From Microtetraspora sp. NBRC 13810 (GTDB taxonomy: Bacteria > Actinomycetota > Actinomycetes > Streptosporangiales > Streptosporangiaceae), in contig NZ_BSRQ01000024.1 in NCBI RefSeq assembly GCF_030268685.1, positions 62,001 through 126,000 on the forward strand: a stretch of DNA of 64,000 nt. The letters are read 5' to 3'. Both the position numbers and the translations under genes were made by a program. The notes beneath the pieces are model-generated. The model searched no databases, was not told the origin of the DNA, and saw only the letters and a program-made list of their open reading frames with translations. Positions 25,135-34,500 of this stretch are shown one piece after another; position 1 is the stretch's first letter, and each line of letters starts with the position of its first letter.

Positions 25135-26193
25135 TCAGCGGCGCAGGGTGAGGTGGAAGGCGCAGCCGTCGCCGGTGGGGCCGGGGGAGGTGACGGTGAG
25201 GGTGCCGCCGTGGGCCGTCGCGACCTGGGTGGCGATGGGGAGGCCGAGGCCGGTGCCCGGGGTGTCGGGGCGGCCTCGCCAGAAGCGCTGGAAGACGCGC
25301 TCCTGATCGGCCAGGGGGATGCCGGGGCCGTGGTCGGTCACGGTGACGGCCGCTTCGGACGCGGTCTCCGTGACGGCGACCTCGACCGCCGAGCCGGCCG
25401 GCGCGTACCTGATCGCGTTGTCCACCAGGTTGGCGACGGCCCGCCGTACGGTCGGTTCGTCGATCGGGCACGTGGCGGCCGGGGGGGCGGTGAGGGACAG
25501 GGTGATGGCCTTCGCGGTCGCGGGCGGGCGGGCGTCGTCCAGGACGGCGCGCACGATGGCCACCAGGTCGGCCGGGCGGCGGTCGATCGTACGGGCCCGG
25601 CCGCGGGCCTCGACGAGGAGGTCGTCGATCGTCGTCTGGAGGCGCTCGGCCGCCTTCTTCGAGCGGGCCAGCCCCTGGCGGTAGACCTCGACGGTGGGGG
25701 ACGGATGGGCGAGGAGGACGTCGGTGTTCGCCACGAGGACCGACAGCGGGGTGCGCAGTTCGTGGCTGGTCTCCTCGATGAGCCGCCGCTGGGTCTCCGC
25801 GGCGCGTTCCAGACGGTCGAGCATCGCGTCGAAGCTCGCCGCGAGTGCCACCACCTCGGCCGGGCCGTCGCCGAGGCCGGTGCGCAGGCCGAGATCGGTG
25901 CCCTCGACGTCCTCGGCCACCCTGCGCACCCGGTCGATCGGGCGTACGGCCCGGCCGGCCCACCACCAGGCCAGCCCGGCGGCGGCGGGGGCGAGCGCCA
26001 GGATCGTCCAGGTGGCCCAGGGGGACCGCTGTACGGAGGTGCTCCGCACGGCCGGCCGGTCGCCGATCGCGTGCGCGGTCGTCTCGCTGTCGGTGGCCAG
26101 GATGACGCCGAACAGCAGCAAGGCGGGGACGTAGATCGCGAGGAACCCGAGCGCGGCCAGTTGTACGCGCAGCGACCGCCAGACGTCGGTCAC
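25135..26193 (-). CDS. Sensor histidine kinase
   Basis: 352 residues from GTG 26193, overlapping the regulator stop (GTGA). Two membrane helices (about residues 11-32, LAALGFLAIYVPALLLFGVIL, and about 55-75) frame only about 25 outside residues, so it likely senses the membrane or a partner protein. Then HAMP, HisKA (ETSHELRTPLSVL), HATPase (NLVDNAIRYAP, VTDHGPGIPL, GTGLGLPI). It works with the response regulator encoded just before it. A serine-hydrolase lipoprotein is first in the same operon. Confidence 0.92.
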   Translation of the reverse strand: MTDVWRSLRVQLAALGFLAIYVPALLLFGVILATDSETTAHAIGDRPAVRSTSVQRSPWATWTILALAPAAAGLAWWWAGRAVRPIDRVRRVAEDVEGTDLGLRTGLGDGPAEVVALAASFDAMLDRLERAAETQRRLIEETSHELRTPLSVLVANTDVLLAHPSPTVEVYRQGLARSKKAAERLQTTIDDLLVEARGRARTIDRRPADLVAIVRAVLDDARPPATAKAITLSLTAPPAATCPIDEPTVRRAVANLVDNAIRYAPAGSAVEVAVTETASEAAVTVTDHGPGIPLADQERVFQRFWRGRPDTPGTGLGLPIATQVATAHGGTLTVTSPGPTGDGCAFHLTLRR

Positions 26194-26861
26194 GACGGGT
26201 CCGTCAGCCGGTAGCCGGCGTTGGTGACGGTGACGATGAGCGCCGGGTCGCCGATCTTCCTGCGCAGCCTGCTGAGGATGACCCGGACAGACGAGGTGAA
26301 CGGGTTGGCGTGCGCGTCCCACACGTGTTCGAGCAGCTCTTCGGCCGACAGCACCTGCCCGGGGTGATGCATGAAGTACCGCAGCAACGAGAACTCCCTG
26401 GCGGTGAGATCGAGTGGAGTGCCGGACCGGCAGGCTCGGCGGGTGGCGAGGTCGAGCGTCAGTTCGCCGACGCGCAGGGTCGAACCGTGCTCGCCCTCCC
26501 GCCGGGCCAGGGCGCGGAGCCGGGCGACCAGCTCCGCGAAGTGGAACGGTTTGACGAGATAGTCGTCGGCCCCGGCGTCGAGTCCGGCGACCCGGTCGGC
26601 GACGGCGTCACGGGCGGTCAGGACGAGCGACCGCCGGGGCCGGCGCAGACCGGGGTCCGCGGCGAGCCGGCGGACGAGGTCCAGCCCGTCCCCGTCGGGC
26701 AACCCCAGGTCGAAGCAGGCGACGTCGTAGTCGGTGGTCCTGAGCAGTTCCTCGGCGTCGGCGCAGGTGCCGGCGACGTCGACCGCGTAGGACTCGTTGC
26801 GCAGGCCGAGGGCGACGACCTCCGCGAGGTCCGGGTCGTCCTCCAGGAGTAAGACGCGCAC
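26190..26861 (-). CDS. OmpR-family response regulator
   Basis: 223 residues from GTG 26861. Receiver domain: MRVLLLEDDPDLAEV acidic pair, phospho-acceptor Asp in VACFDLGLPDGDG (about Asp51), the conserved Thr in SLVLTARDAV and Lys in YLVKPF. DNA-binding winged helix from about residue 125: DLATRRACRSGTPLDLTAREFSLLRYFMHHPGQVLSAEELLEHVW, VRVILSRLRRKIG. It starts 7 bases after the stop of the split serine hydrolase, so the three genes are one transcript. Confidence 0.94.
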   Translation of the reverse strand: MRVLLLEDDPDLAEVVALGLRNESYAVDVAGTCADAEELLRTTDYDVACFDLGLPDGDGLDLVRRLAADPGLRRPRRSLVLTARDAVADRVAGLDAGADDYLVKPFHFAELVARLRALARREGEHGSTLRVGELTLDLATRRACRSGTPLDLTAREFSLLRYFMHHPGQVLSAEELLEHVWDAHANPFTSSVRVILSRLRRKIGDPALIVTVTNAGYRLTDPS

Positions 26862-26868
26862 GGCGGGG

Positions 26869-27447
26869 TCACCCGGCCGACCGGGCGCTCGTCTCCCCGG
26901 CCGGTCCCGAGACGGTGACCCGGCCTTCGCCGAAGCGCAACGTCACCTCGGGCCCGACGCCGGCCGGGTCGTCCGGCCGGTGGCTCCCGCCGCCCGAGGC
27001 GACGAGCGGCAGCGCCGGGGGGCGGGTCGGTATCTCGGCCGCCTGGACGCCGCCCTGCTCGTTGAGCGAGTACCACGCGAGGATCGACCGTTTCCGGGTG
27101 GTGACGGTGACGTAGGTGCGCGTCTCGCCTGCGCTCGTGGTCCCGCCGAGGGTGACGCCGGTGATCGGGCCGAACCCGGCCTCGATGCCCGCGCGCTCCC
27201 TGTGCCCCTCGTCGGTCTGCCCGCCGAGCAGTGCGAGCACGCGCCGCTCGTGCGCGCGGAGCCCGGCGGCCGGAACGTCCGCGCGCGGCGGGAACAGCGC
27301 CGCGACGGCGTCGGCGCCGCTCGCGGAGATCACGGGCCGGTCGTCGGTCACGGTCACGTCGAACGAGCCTCCCGTGTCCAGTTCGTACCTCCCGACGATA
27401 GCGGCCGCGTCGGCCGGATCGGTGCCGTCGGCCGGGACCTTCGGCAC
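26869..27447 (-). pseudogene. Detached C-terminal domain of the frameshifted serine hydrolase
   Basis: 192 residues if read from the GTG at 27447, which has no ribosome site. The sequence (AAAIVGRYELDTGGSFDVTVTDDRPVISASG) is a lipocalin-like C-terminal domain of the kind fused to beta-lactamase-family serine hydrolases. In its own frame it is open upstream past 27480 and reads AGPAIAAGEPPPVPKVPADG, a normal domain linker that continues the hydrolase if one base is added or lost near 27465-27485. So it is most simply the second half of the gene at 27458-28543. Confidence 0.7.
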
Positions 27448-27457
27448 GGGTGGCGGC

Positions 27458-28543
27458 TCACCGGCGGCGATGGCCGGGCCCGCCTGCCAGGAGGTCGCCG
27501 GCGGACACCTTGGGCCCGTTCGACGCGATCGCGATCACCTGTTCCCGCTCGGGCAGCCAGGCGACGGCGGCGTTGTGGCCGACGTCGCCGCCCCCGCCCG
27601 AGGCGGTGAGGAACGGCATACCGTGGACCGACCTGTCGTACGCCACCCAGCCAGGCGTCTCCGACCGGCCCCCGCCCAGGTCGTGACCGGGGGTGCCGAT
27701 GACCCTGGTCGACGCCGGCGACACGACCCGGCCGGAGAAGAGCGCGTACGTCCAGGCCGCCAGGTCCCGGGTGGTCATGGCGAGGCCGCCGTTGCCGTCG
27801 AGCGCCCAGTGCGGGCCCGCGAACCCGCCCGTCCGTGCTGTTTCACCGTCCGCGAGGTAGCCGACGGCCCGGGGGCCGGGCGCGGCGGGCTCGCCGTTCC
27901 AGAACCCGCCCGCGACGCCACCGCCGGGAAGCCGCAACGTCGCCGACGCCGTGTACTCCCGGTACCCGCTGCCCGACACCTCGTCCACGATGAGCGCCAG
28001 CAGCGTGTACCCGGCATTCGAATACACGTACCCCGTGCCCGGCCGGAAGGCCGGCTTCAGCCCGCCGATGGCCGCCACGGCGGAGTCCCGGTCGAGCGGT
28101 TGGTGGTCGCGGCCGTGTGACCCGTTGAGCCCGCTGGTGTGCAGCAGAAGCTGCCGGATCGTCGCCTCCGCGACCGGGCCCTTCAGATCCGGCAGCAGGC
28201 TGCCCGCCCGATCGTCGATGGACAGCTTCCCCGCGTCGGCCAGCGCGAAGATCGAGGCCGCGGTGAACGCCTTGGTGACCGACCCGATGCCGAACACCGT
28301 CTCGGGTGTCACCGGGACGCCGCCGGCCCGGTCGGCCCAGCCGTAACCGGCCAGGCAGCCGAACTCCCCGCGCGTCGAGACGGCGATCGACCCGCTGAAA
28401 CCGGCCTTCTCCCACTCGCGGAGCGCCTCGTCGATCCCGGCGTCACAGCGGGCACCGGCCGTCCGTCCGTCGGGAACACCGGGCCCGGCCCCGCACGCCG
28501 CCACGAGAGCCAGCACGGCCAGTACCGCGAAAGATCTGTTCAT
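27458..28543 (-). CDS. Serine hydrolase lipoprotein, 3' end altered by a frameshift
   Basis: 361 residues from ATG 28543. Lipoprotein signal MNRSFAVLAVLALVAAC with lipidated Cys17. Beta-lactamase/PBP-like catalytic domain: Ser88-Val-Thr-Lys91 (FGIGSVTKAFT), Tyr174-Ser-Asn176 (YVYSNAGYT), LLLHTSGLNG and GGGDVGHNAA as the third motif region. It ends abruptly in GGPGHRRR, a frame-shifted tail; the missing C-terminal domain follows in another frame. Whether this is a real mutation or an assembly error cannot be told from sequence. The catalytic domain itself is whole. First gene of an operon with the response regulator and histidine kinase. Confidence 0.85.
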   Translation of the reverse strand: MNRSFAVLAVLALVAACGAGPGVPDGRTAGARCDAGIDEALREWEKAGFSGSIAVSTRGEFGCLAGYGWADRAGGVPVTPETVFGIGSVTKAFTAASIFALADAGKLSIDDRAGSLLPDLKGPVAEATIRQLLLHTSGLNGSHGRDHQPLDRDSAVAAIGGLKPAFRPGTGYVYSNAGYTLLALIVDEVSGSGYREYTASATLRLPGGGVAGGFWNGEPAAPGPRAVGYLADGETARTGGFAGPHWALDGNGGLAMTTRDLAAWTYALFSGRVVSPASTRVIGTPGHDLGGGRSETPGWVAYDRSVHGMPFLTASGGGGDVGHNAAVAWLPEREQVIAIASNGPKVSAGDLLAGGPGHRRR

Positions 28544-28760
28544 GCGGCCGAAGGTACGAACCCGGCTGCGAACGTGATGTGAACGAGGCGACGCGCCGGA
28601 CCACGACCCTCGGCCCCCGCTATCCATCCGCAATCGGTCTTCCATTCCCGCCCGGATACTGAGCGGAGATCGTGGCCGCCGAACGCGGCGCGGTGACGCT
28701 TATCCGGGGGGTAAGCCGACGAGACCCATCGCCCGGCTCACGCCGACGGAGAGGAACGAC

Positions 28761-29507
28761 ATGTCCGAGCAGCCACTCACCAGCACATCCGTCTACCGCC
28801 GGCAGGTGCCCGAGACGGACTTCAAGAAGTGGGCCACCGCCGCCCGGCTCGAACTCCAGACCTACATCAGGCAGTTACCCGACGTCCCCTCCAAGCGAGG
28901 CCCCCTGGAGGACATCTCCAAGAAGCTGTCGCTCCTGGAATACGCCATGGTCGGGAGCAAGTCCGAGAGCACGGCACGGGAGGAGTTCGTCTCCTGGCTG
29001 GAGGAGTACGACACCGGCGGCTGGGCGCGCTTCGCGGACGAGAGGGCCCGGCTGGAGACGGCACGCAAGCAGGAGAAGGAGGAGAAGGACCGGCGTTCCA
29101 CGATCGCCGGCGCGCCCGCCGAGGCCATCAAACTGACCAAGAAGTACGGCGCCGGCGCCGGCGTCAAGGTCGGCACCGTGATCGCCGTCCTCGTCCATGC
29201 CAAGACGGGAAAGCTCTGGTCGGGCACCAGCGGCGAATACACCACCAGCGAGAAGCACCCGCTCATGAAGACGATCCTCACCGGCGTGGTCCAGGTCGAG
29301 GACTGGCCGGTGGCCGCATGCGGCGAGGTGGCCGCCATGAACGCCTACCTGCACGACTCCGGCACGACCGACCTGTCCCAGCTCCCCTCGGGCACCCTCT
29401 TCTTCCACGCCCAGACCTGGAACGCCAAGGACGGCAAATGGCAGGCACGCGCCGCCTGCAAGAACTGCGACCAGTGGCTGAAGAAGATCGGCGCCGGCCG
29501 CGTCTGA
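28761..29507 (+). CDS. Deaminase-superfamily-like protein (CxE and CxxC zinc motifs)
   Basis: 248 residues, ATG 28761 with GAGAGGAAC before it. The N-terminal half is helical and charged (LELQTYIRQL, KKLSLLEYAMVG, ARLETARKQEKEEKDRR coil). From about residue 132 it resembles a cytidine-deaminase fold: VIAVLVHAKTGKLWSGTSGEY strand pair, WPVAACGEVAAMNAYLHD giving the C-x-E zinc/catalytic motif (Cys and Glu near residues 192-194), and ARAACKNCDQWL giving CxxC. This CxE/CxxC pattern is that of the YwqJ/SCP1.201-type deaminases found in bacterial toxins. There is no secretion tag or obvious immunity gene, so it could be a toxin-like domain, an intracellular effector or a domesticated enzyme. Assignment is by motif only. 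Confidence 0.65.
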   Translation: MSEQPLTSTSVYRRQVPETDFKKWATAARLELQTYIRQLPDVPSKRGPLEDISKKLSLLEYAMVGSKSESTAREEFVSWLEEYDTGGWARFADERARLETARKQEKEEKDRRSTIAGAPAEAIKLTKKYGAGAGVKVGTVIAVLVHAKTGKLWSGTSGEYTTSEKHPLMKTILTGVVQVEDWPVAACGEVAAMNAYLHDSGTTDLSQLPSGTLFFHAQTWNAKDGKWQARAACKNCDQWLKKIGAGRV

Positions 29508-29579
29508 ACCACCACCCATCAGCCGCGCGACCACGCCGGGTGGACGGCGGGGCTGTGCGCGGCGGTGTTGGGGTGTCGG

Positions 29580-29759
29580 TCAGATGAGTGTGCCCGATCT
29601 AGTGTCGACCCGGCCGCCCTTGAGTACGAGGTTCCTGGGCGGGCGGGTGACAACCGCTTCGGCCGGGGTCTGGGCGTCGAGGGTGACGAGGTCGGCGGGG
29701 GCGCCTTCGGGCAGGCCGTAGGACGGGTGCGCGAGGGCGGTGGCGCCGCCGATCGTCAC
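29580..29759 (-). pseudogene. C-terminal remnant of an amidohydrolase (cytosine-deaminase type)
   Basis: About 59 codons ending with TGA at 29582-29580 read VTIGGATALAHPSYGLPEGAPADLV, TLDAQTPAEAVVTRPPRNLVLKGGRV. This is the last strand-rich segment of metal-dependent amidohydrolases (the GxPADLVxLDA, AVxxRPPRxxVxxxGRVV pattern). No start, metal-binding His residues or upstream barrel remain, so it is a remnant. The rest of 29508-29878 holds nothing else that I recognise apart from the leader of the ABC gene. Confidence 0.75.
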
Positions 29760-29878
29760 CCCTGACTCGCCCGCGCACAGGTCCCACCCGGAGAGTAGGA
29801 CCAGGCTCCCAGAGGCGTCGTCCGAGAACAGTTCCCAGGCATGATGAGGACGGCCGCCCGCGGCGGGACGCTTGGATC

Positions 29879-30769
29879 ATGACAGCGATCCGAGCAAGGA
29901 GACTGAGCAAGCGCTACGGCGGCACGACCGCGGTGGCGGATCTGTCGTTCGACGTCGAACCCGGTCGGGTGACCGGGTTCCTCGGTCCCAACGGGGCGGG
30001 GAAGTCCACGACCATGCGCATGATCCTCGGGCTCGACCGGCCGTCCGGCGGGTCTGTGCTCGTGGACGGGCGGCCGTACCACGAGCTGAGGCACCCCCTG
30101 CGCAAGGTCGGCGCGCTGCTGGACGCCAAGGCCGTGCACGGCGGGCGCAGCGCGCGCAACCACCTGCTGGCCATCGCCCACAGCAACGGCATCCCGGCGA
30201 GCCGGGTGAACGAGGTGCTGGAGACGGTGGGCCTGCGGGAGGTGGCCGGGCGGCGGATCGGCGGGTTCTCGCTGGGCATGTCGCAGCGGCTGGGCATCGC
30301 CGCGGCGCTGCTCGGCGACCCGGAGATCCTGCTCTTCGACGAGCCCGTCAACGGTCTCGACCCCGACGGCATCCTGTGGATCCGCACGTTCATGCGGGAG
30401 CTCGCGGCCGAGGGGCGCACGGTGTTCGTCTCCAGCCACCTCATGAGCGAGATGGCGCAGACCGCCGACCACCTGATCGTGATCGGCAGGGGCAGCCTCA
30501 TCGCCGACACCAGCGTGACCGAGTTCATCGGGCGCAGCTCGCAGGGGTACGTACGGGTGCGCTCGCCGCGGCTGGCCGAGGTCGCCGACCTGATCAAGGT
30601 GGGCGAGCCGCATCCGGGCCACCTGCGGGTGACCGGGATGAGCACGCTCGAGATCGGCACGATCACCGCGCGGGCCGGGATCCCGCTGGAGGAGCTGACG
30701 TACGTGCGGCCCTCGCTCGAAGCGGCCTACATGGAGCTCACCAAGGACAGCCTGGAGTACACCTCATGA
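29879..30769 (+). CDS. ABC transporter ATP-binding protein (exporter type)
   Basis: 296 residues, ATG 29879. Walker A GPNGAGKSTT (about residues 38-47), signature FSLGMSQRLGIAAAL (LGMSQ in place of LSGGQ, as in the BcrA/NatA subgroup), Walker B ILLFDEPVNGLDP and H-loop VFVSSHLMSEM. The C-terminal extension (YVRVRSPRLAEVADLI) is typical of DrrA/BcrA-type export ATPases. Its stop overlaps the permease start (ATGA). Probably exports a peptide, antibiotic or lipid. Confidence 0.93.
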   Translation: MTAIRARRLSKRYGGTTAVADLSFDVEPGRVTGFLGPNGAGKSTTMRMILGLDRPSGGSVLVDGRPYHELRHPLRKVGALLDAKAVHGGRSARNHLLAIAHSNGIPASRVNEVLETVGLREVAGRRIGGFSLGMSQRLGIAAALLGDPEILLFDEPVNGLDPDGILWIRTFMRELAAEGRTVFVSSHLMSEMAQTADHLIVIGRGSLIADTSVTEFIGRSSQGYVRVRSPRLAEVADLIKVGEPHPGHLRVTGMSTLEIGTITARAGIPLEELTYVRPSLEAAYMELTKDSLEYTS

Positions 30770-31506
30770 AGCACATCCTCAGGTCCGAATGGACCAAGAT
30801 CCGCTCGGTCCGCTCCACGGTGTGGACCCTGACCGTCACCGCCGCGCTGATGCTGGGCTTCTCCGCCCTCCTCAACGCCTCGGCCAGGAACACGTCCGGC
30901 GGACCGATCCCGGGCGATCAAACGATCATGCTGAGCCTGACCGGTACGCTGCTCGCCTCGCTGTCCATGGCCACCCTGGGCGTTCTGGTGATCTCCAGCG
31001 AGTACCGCACCGGCGCCATCCGCACCTCGCTCATGGCCGTCCCCAAACGCATGAGCCTGCTGACCGGCAAGATCGTGACGTTCGTCGCGATCTCGCTGGC
31101 CGTCTGCACGGTCGCGGCGGCCGGCGCGATCGGCGTCGGCGCGGCGATCTCCCAGCCGCCGTCGTTCGAGCTGGGCGAGGCGGCACGGTCCGCGCTCGGG
31201 TCCGGTCTCTACCTGACCGCGTGCGGCCTGTTCGGCCTCGGACTGGGCACCCTGGTCAGGCACACGCCGGGCGCGATCGTGTCGGCCATCGCGCTCATCC
31301 TGGTCCTGCCCACGATCGCGAACCAACTCCCCGGCGAATGGGGCAGAACCGTGGCCGAGCACTTCACCACGAACGCCGGCCTGCTGATCGTGTCCGGCCA
31401 GGCCAACGGCTCCCTCGGCCCGTGGAGCGGCTTCGCGGTCTACCTCGCCTGGGTCGCGCTCGCCATCACCGCAGGCGCCGCCCTGATGCGGCACCGCGAC
31501 GCGTAA
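30766..31506 (+). CDS. ABC-2 type transporter permease
   Basis: 246 residues, ATG in the ATPase stop. It begins MKHILRSEWTKIRSVRSTVWTL, the usual cytoplasmic lead-in of the BcrB/YhaP-like ABC-2 permeases, followed by six hydrophobic segments, with the EYRTGAIRTSL loop after the second. Forms an exporter with the preceding ATPase. It reads toward the helicase gene, leaving 48 bases between the two convergent stops. Confidence 0.9.
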   Translation: MKHILRSEWTKIRSVRSTVWTLTVTAALMLGFSALLNASARNTSGGPIPGDQTIMLSLTGTLLASLSMATLGVLVISSEYRTGAIRTSLMAVPKRMSLLTGKIVTFVAISLAVCTVAAAGAIGVGAAISQPPSFELGEAARSALGSGLYLTACGLFGLGLGTLVRHTPGAIVSAIALILVLPTIANQLPGEWGRTVAEHFTTNAGLLIVSGQANGSLGPWSGFAVYLAWVALAITAGAALMRHRDA

Positions 31507-31554
31507 GCAGCCGGCCTCCTGCCACACAAGAGCTCCAGCGGCGCTGTGATCGCC

Positions 31555-34500
31555 TCATCCTGCGGTGATCTTGGCGTAGTGGAACACCTCGGGTGGGAGT
31601 TGGTGGTCCAGGCGCCAGATGAAGCGGATGGGGCGTTCACCCTCGTGGCTGACATACCGCATAGGGCCAGCGTAGGTGTAGGGGGGAGCTCCCAATCCTT
31701 CATCACGCTTGGACTGCCGGATCAGGAGATGAACCGTGGAGTCACCAGATAGGTAGCGGCGAGCGGTGGCGGCGGAGCACCGTAGCGTGCTCTGCGACTC
31801 CCACTGGAACAGGTCCTCACTGATCGCCCGATCATGGTAGAGCGTGGTGGGGGAGTAGGTGTCCTCGGACTTGTCGATGGTGACGAAGAACAGGTCCGCC
31901 TGGTGCTCCTCGATGTACTTAACCCCCTCCCCGCGCATCATATGCGCGGGCTTGTCGACGCCGAAGGCGGCCAGCACCTCGTTCTTGCTGTAGCGGGCAT
32001 GGACGTGCAACGGCACGACCTGGTCCAGGGGCGGTGCTACGTGGCGGATACCTGTGCGAAGCAGGTCCGCCAACTCCCGGAGCTCCGCCGCGCGGGCACC
32101 TGAGAGCTGGGCGAACCGGGCTTCCATGCCGGAGAGGGGCTCGTCGCCGCCCCACAACATTGCGTCGAGCATGGCCATGAGACGGAGCTCGCGCATGGAC
32201 TGCGGCGTCCGACCGGCCAGGACTTCGGTCAAGAAGGCGAGCCGCTCAACATCGTCGATGTGCAGCATTCTGCTGAAAGCCCGTCCGAGCCTCTCGTCGG
32301 GGGCCACGACGTCGAAACCTGCAGCGTGCCGCAGGGCGGCCCAGCCCTGGCGGCGCCGGTAGAGATCTTCCACGTCCAGCCCGGTCTCCTGCAGGAACTC
32401 GGACATACTGACGTCTCCGAGATCGCGAAGCTCATGCGCCAGGTCCCGCCACCTCAAGCTAAGCGCCTGTCGGACGTTGTCCAGGACGAGGCGGCGCACA
32501 TCACGGTCCAGGTCGATTACGCAACCGGCGGGCAGGGTCGGGAAACCTTGCTCAATCTCCCGCGCGATTCCAGTACGGCTGGCGCCGGTGAGCGCCCGAA
32601 AGCGCCGGTCGAAGCGGAACTGCTTGTGTTGATGGCCGACGAAGTCGAGCACGGTCAGGCACGGCTTGTCGTCGGCCAGCCGCAGGCCGCGCCCGAGCTG
32701 TTGCAGGAAGACGGTGGTGCTGTCGGTGGGGCGCAGAAATAGCACGGTGTCGATCTCCGGTACGTCGACGCCCTCATTGAAGAGGTCGACGGTGAACACC
32801 GCGTTGATCCGGCGGTCCCTCAAGTCTCGCAATGCTTGGGAACGCTCGCTCGCCGGACTCTGCGAGGTGACGGCCACCGAGGGCAGGCCGGCTCGGGCGA
32901 ACCGGTCGGCCATGAAGCGGGCGTGGTCGATGCTCACACAGAAGCCGATGGCCCGCATTCGCCCTACATCGCCGATCTTGCGCTGCAGCGTCTCCAGCAC
33001 CACGGCGACGCGACGGTCGTTGCCCGTGTAGATGTTGGAGAGCTGGCCGGTGTCATAGCCCTGACCCCGGCGCCAGCCGACCTGGCGCAGGTCGGTGCCG
33101 TCGTGGACGCCGAAATACTGGAACGGAGCCAGCAGCCCCCGCTCCAGCGCCTCCCACAGGCGCAGCTCGGCGGCGGTTCGGCCGCCGAACCAGTGCTTGA
33201 TGTCCTGGCCGTCGGCGCGTTCGGGTGTCGCGGTCAGCCCGAGGAGTACCTTGGGCTGCACGGCTGACAGCAGACGCCGGTATGTCGAGGCCTCGGCATG
33301 GTGGAACTCGTCCACGATCACCATGTCGAACCTGTCCGGCTCCGGCAACGGGTTGGCGTGCAGCGACTGGATCGAGGCGAACACGTGCCGCCAGCGCTCC
33401 GGGCGCAACCCGTCGACATACAGCTCGCCGAACGTCTCGTCCCGCATCACCTGTCGGAAGGTGAGCAAGCTCTGTCGAAGGATCTCCGCACGATGGGCGA
33501 CGAACAGCAGCGACTCTGCCTGCCCGGCCTTGCGCAGCCGCCGGTAGTCCAGCGCGGCGACCACGGTCTTGCCGGTGCCGGTGGCCATGACGACCAGGTT
33601 CTGCCACCGGTCGTGGATCTGCCGTTCGGCGTCGAGTTCGTCGAGGATCTCGCGTTGGTAGGAGTAGGGGCGGACATCGACGTGTGCGAAGTCGAGGACA
33701 ACCGCGCGGCCCCCGGTCCGCTCGGCGGACAGAGCGCGGTCGAGCCGCTCGGCATCCTTCGCCGGATCGTAGGGCTCGAACGACGGATCGCCCCAGTAGT
33801 CGTCGAACGTGGCGGAGAACGTGTCGATCAGGTGAGGCTGCTCGGCTTGGGCCAGTCGTACGTTCCATTCAAGCCCGTGACTGAGGGCGGTTTGCGACAG
33901 GTTGGAGGAGCCGACGTAGGCGGTGGACAAACCGTTGGCCCGATGGAACAGCCATGCCTTGGCGTGCAACCGGGTCGTTCGGGTGTCGTAGGAAACGCGG
34001 ATCTCGGCGCCCATAGCCGCCAGCCGGTCCAGCGCAAGACGGTCGGTGGCGCCGATATACGTGGTGGTCACCACCCGCAGCCGGCCACCACGCGTCAGGA
34101 ACTCCTCAATCGCCTCCGCGAGAACTCGAACGCCGTTCCATTTCACGAACGCGCACAGCAGGTCCACATGATCAGCGGAGGCCAACTCGCGTTTCAGCTC
34201 ATGGCCGATTTCTGGCTGTGCTCTACCGTTGACCAGCAGTGCGCTAGCGGTGAGAGGGATGACCGGCCGCACGGGAAACCGCACCCGGTCGGCCGCGTCC
34301 CGACCCCTGGCTATGCCCAGCAGTTCCTCCGAGGCTTCCACGAGCTCCTCGGGTGAGGCGGCGTCGGGCACGAGGTCGCCGAGCAGGTCGGTGACCCGGT
34401 TGACGATCTCCACCTGCCTGGCCAGCCGTACAGCTTCGTTCTCACCACGGACGGCACGCAGCGCACGACGGGTGAGCGCGCCCAGGTGCCGGGCCAGTGT

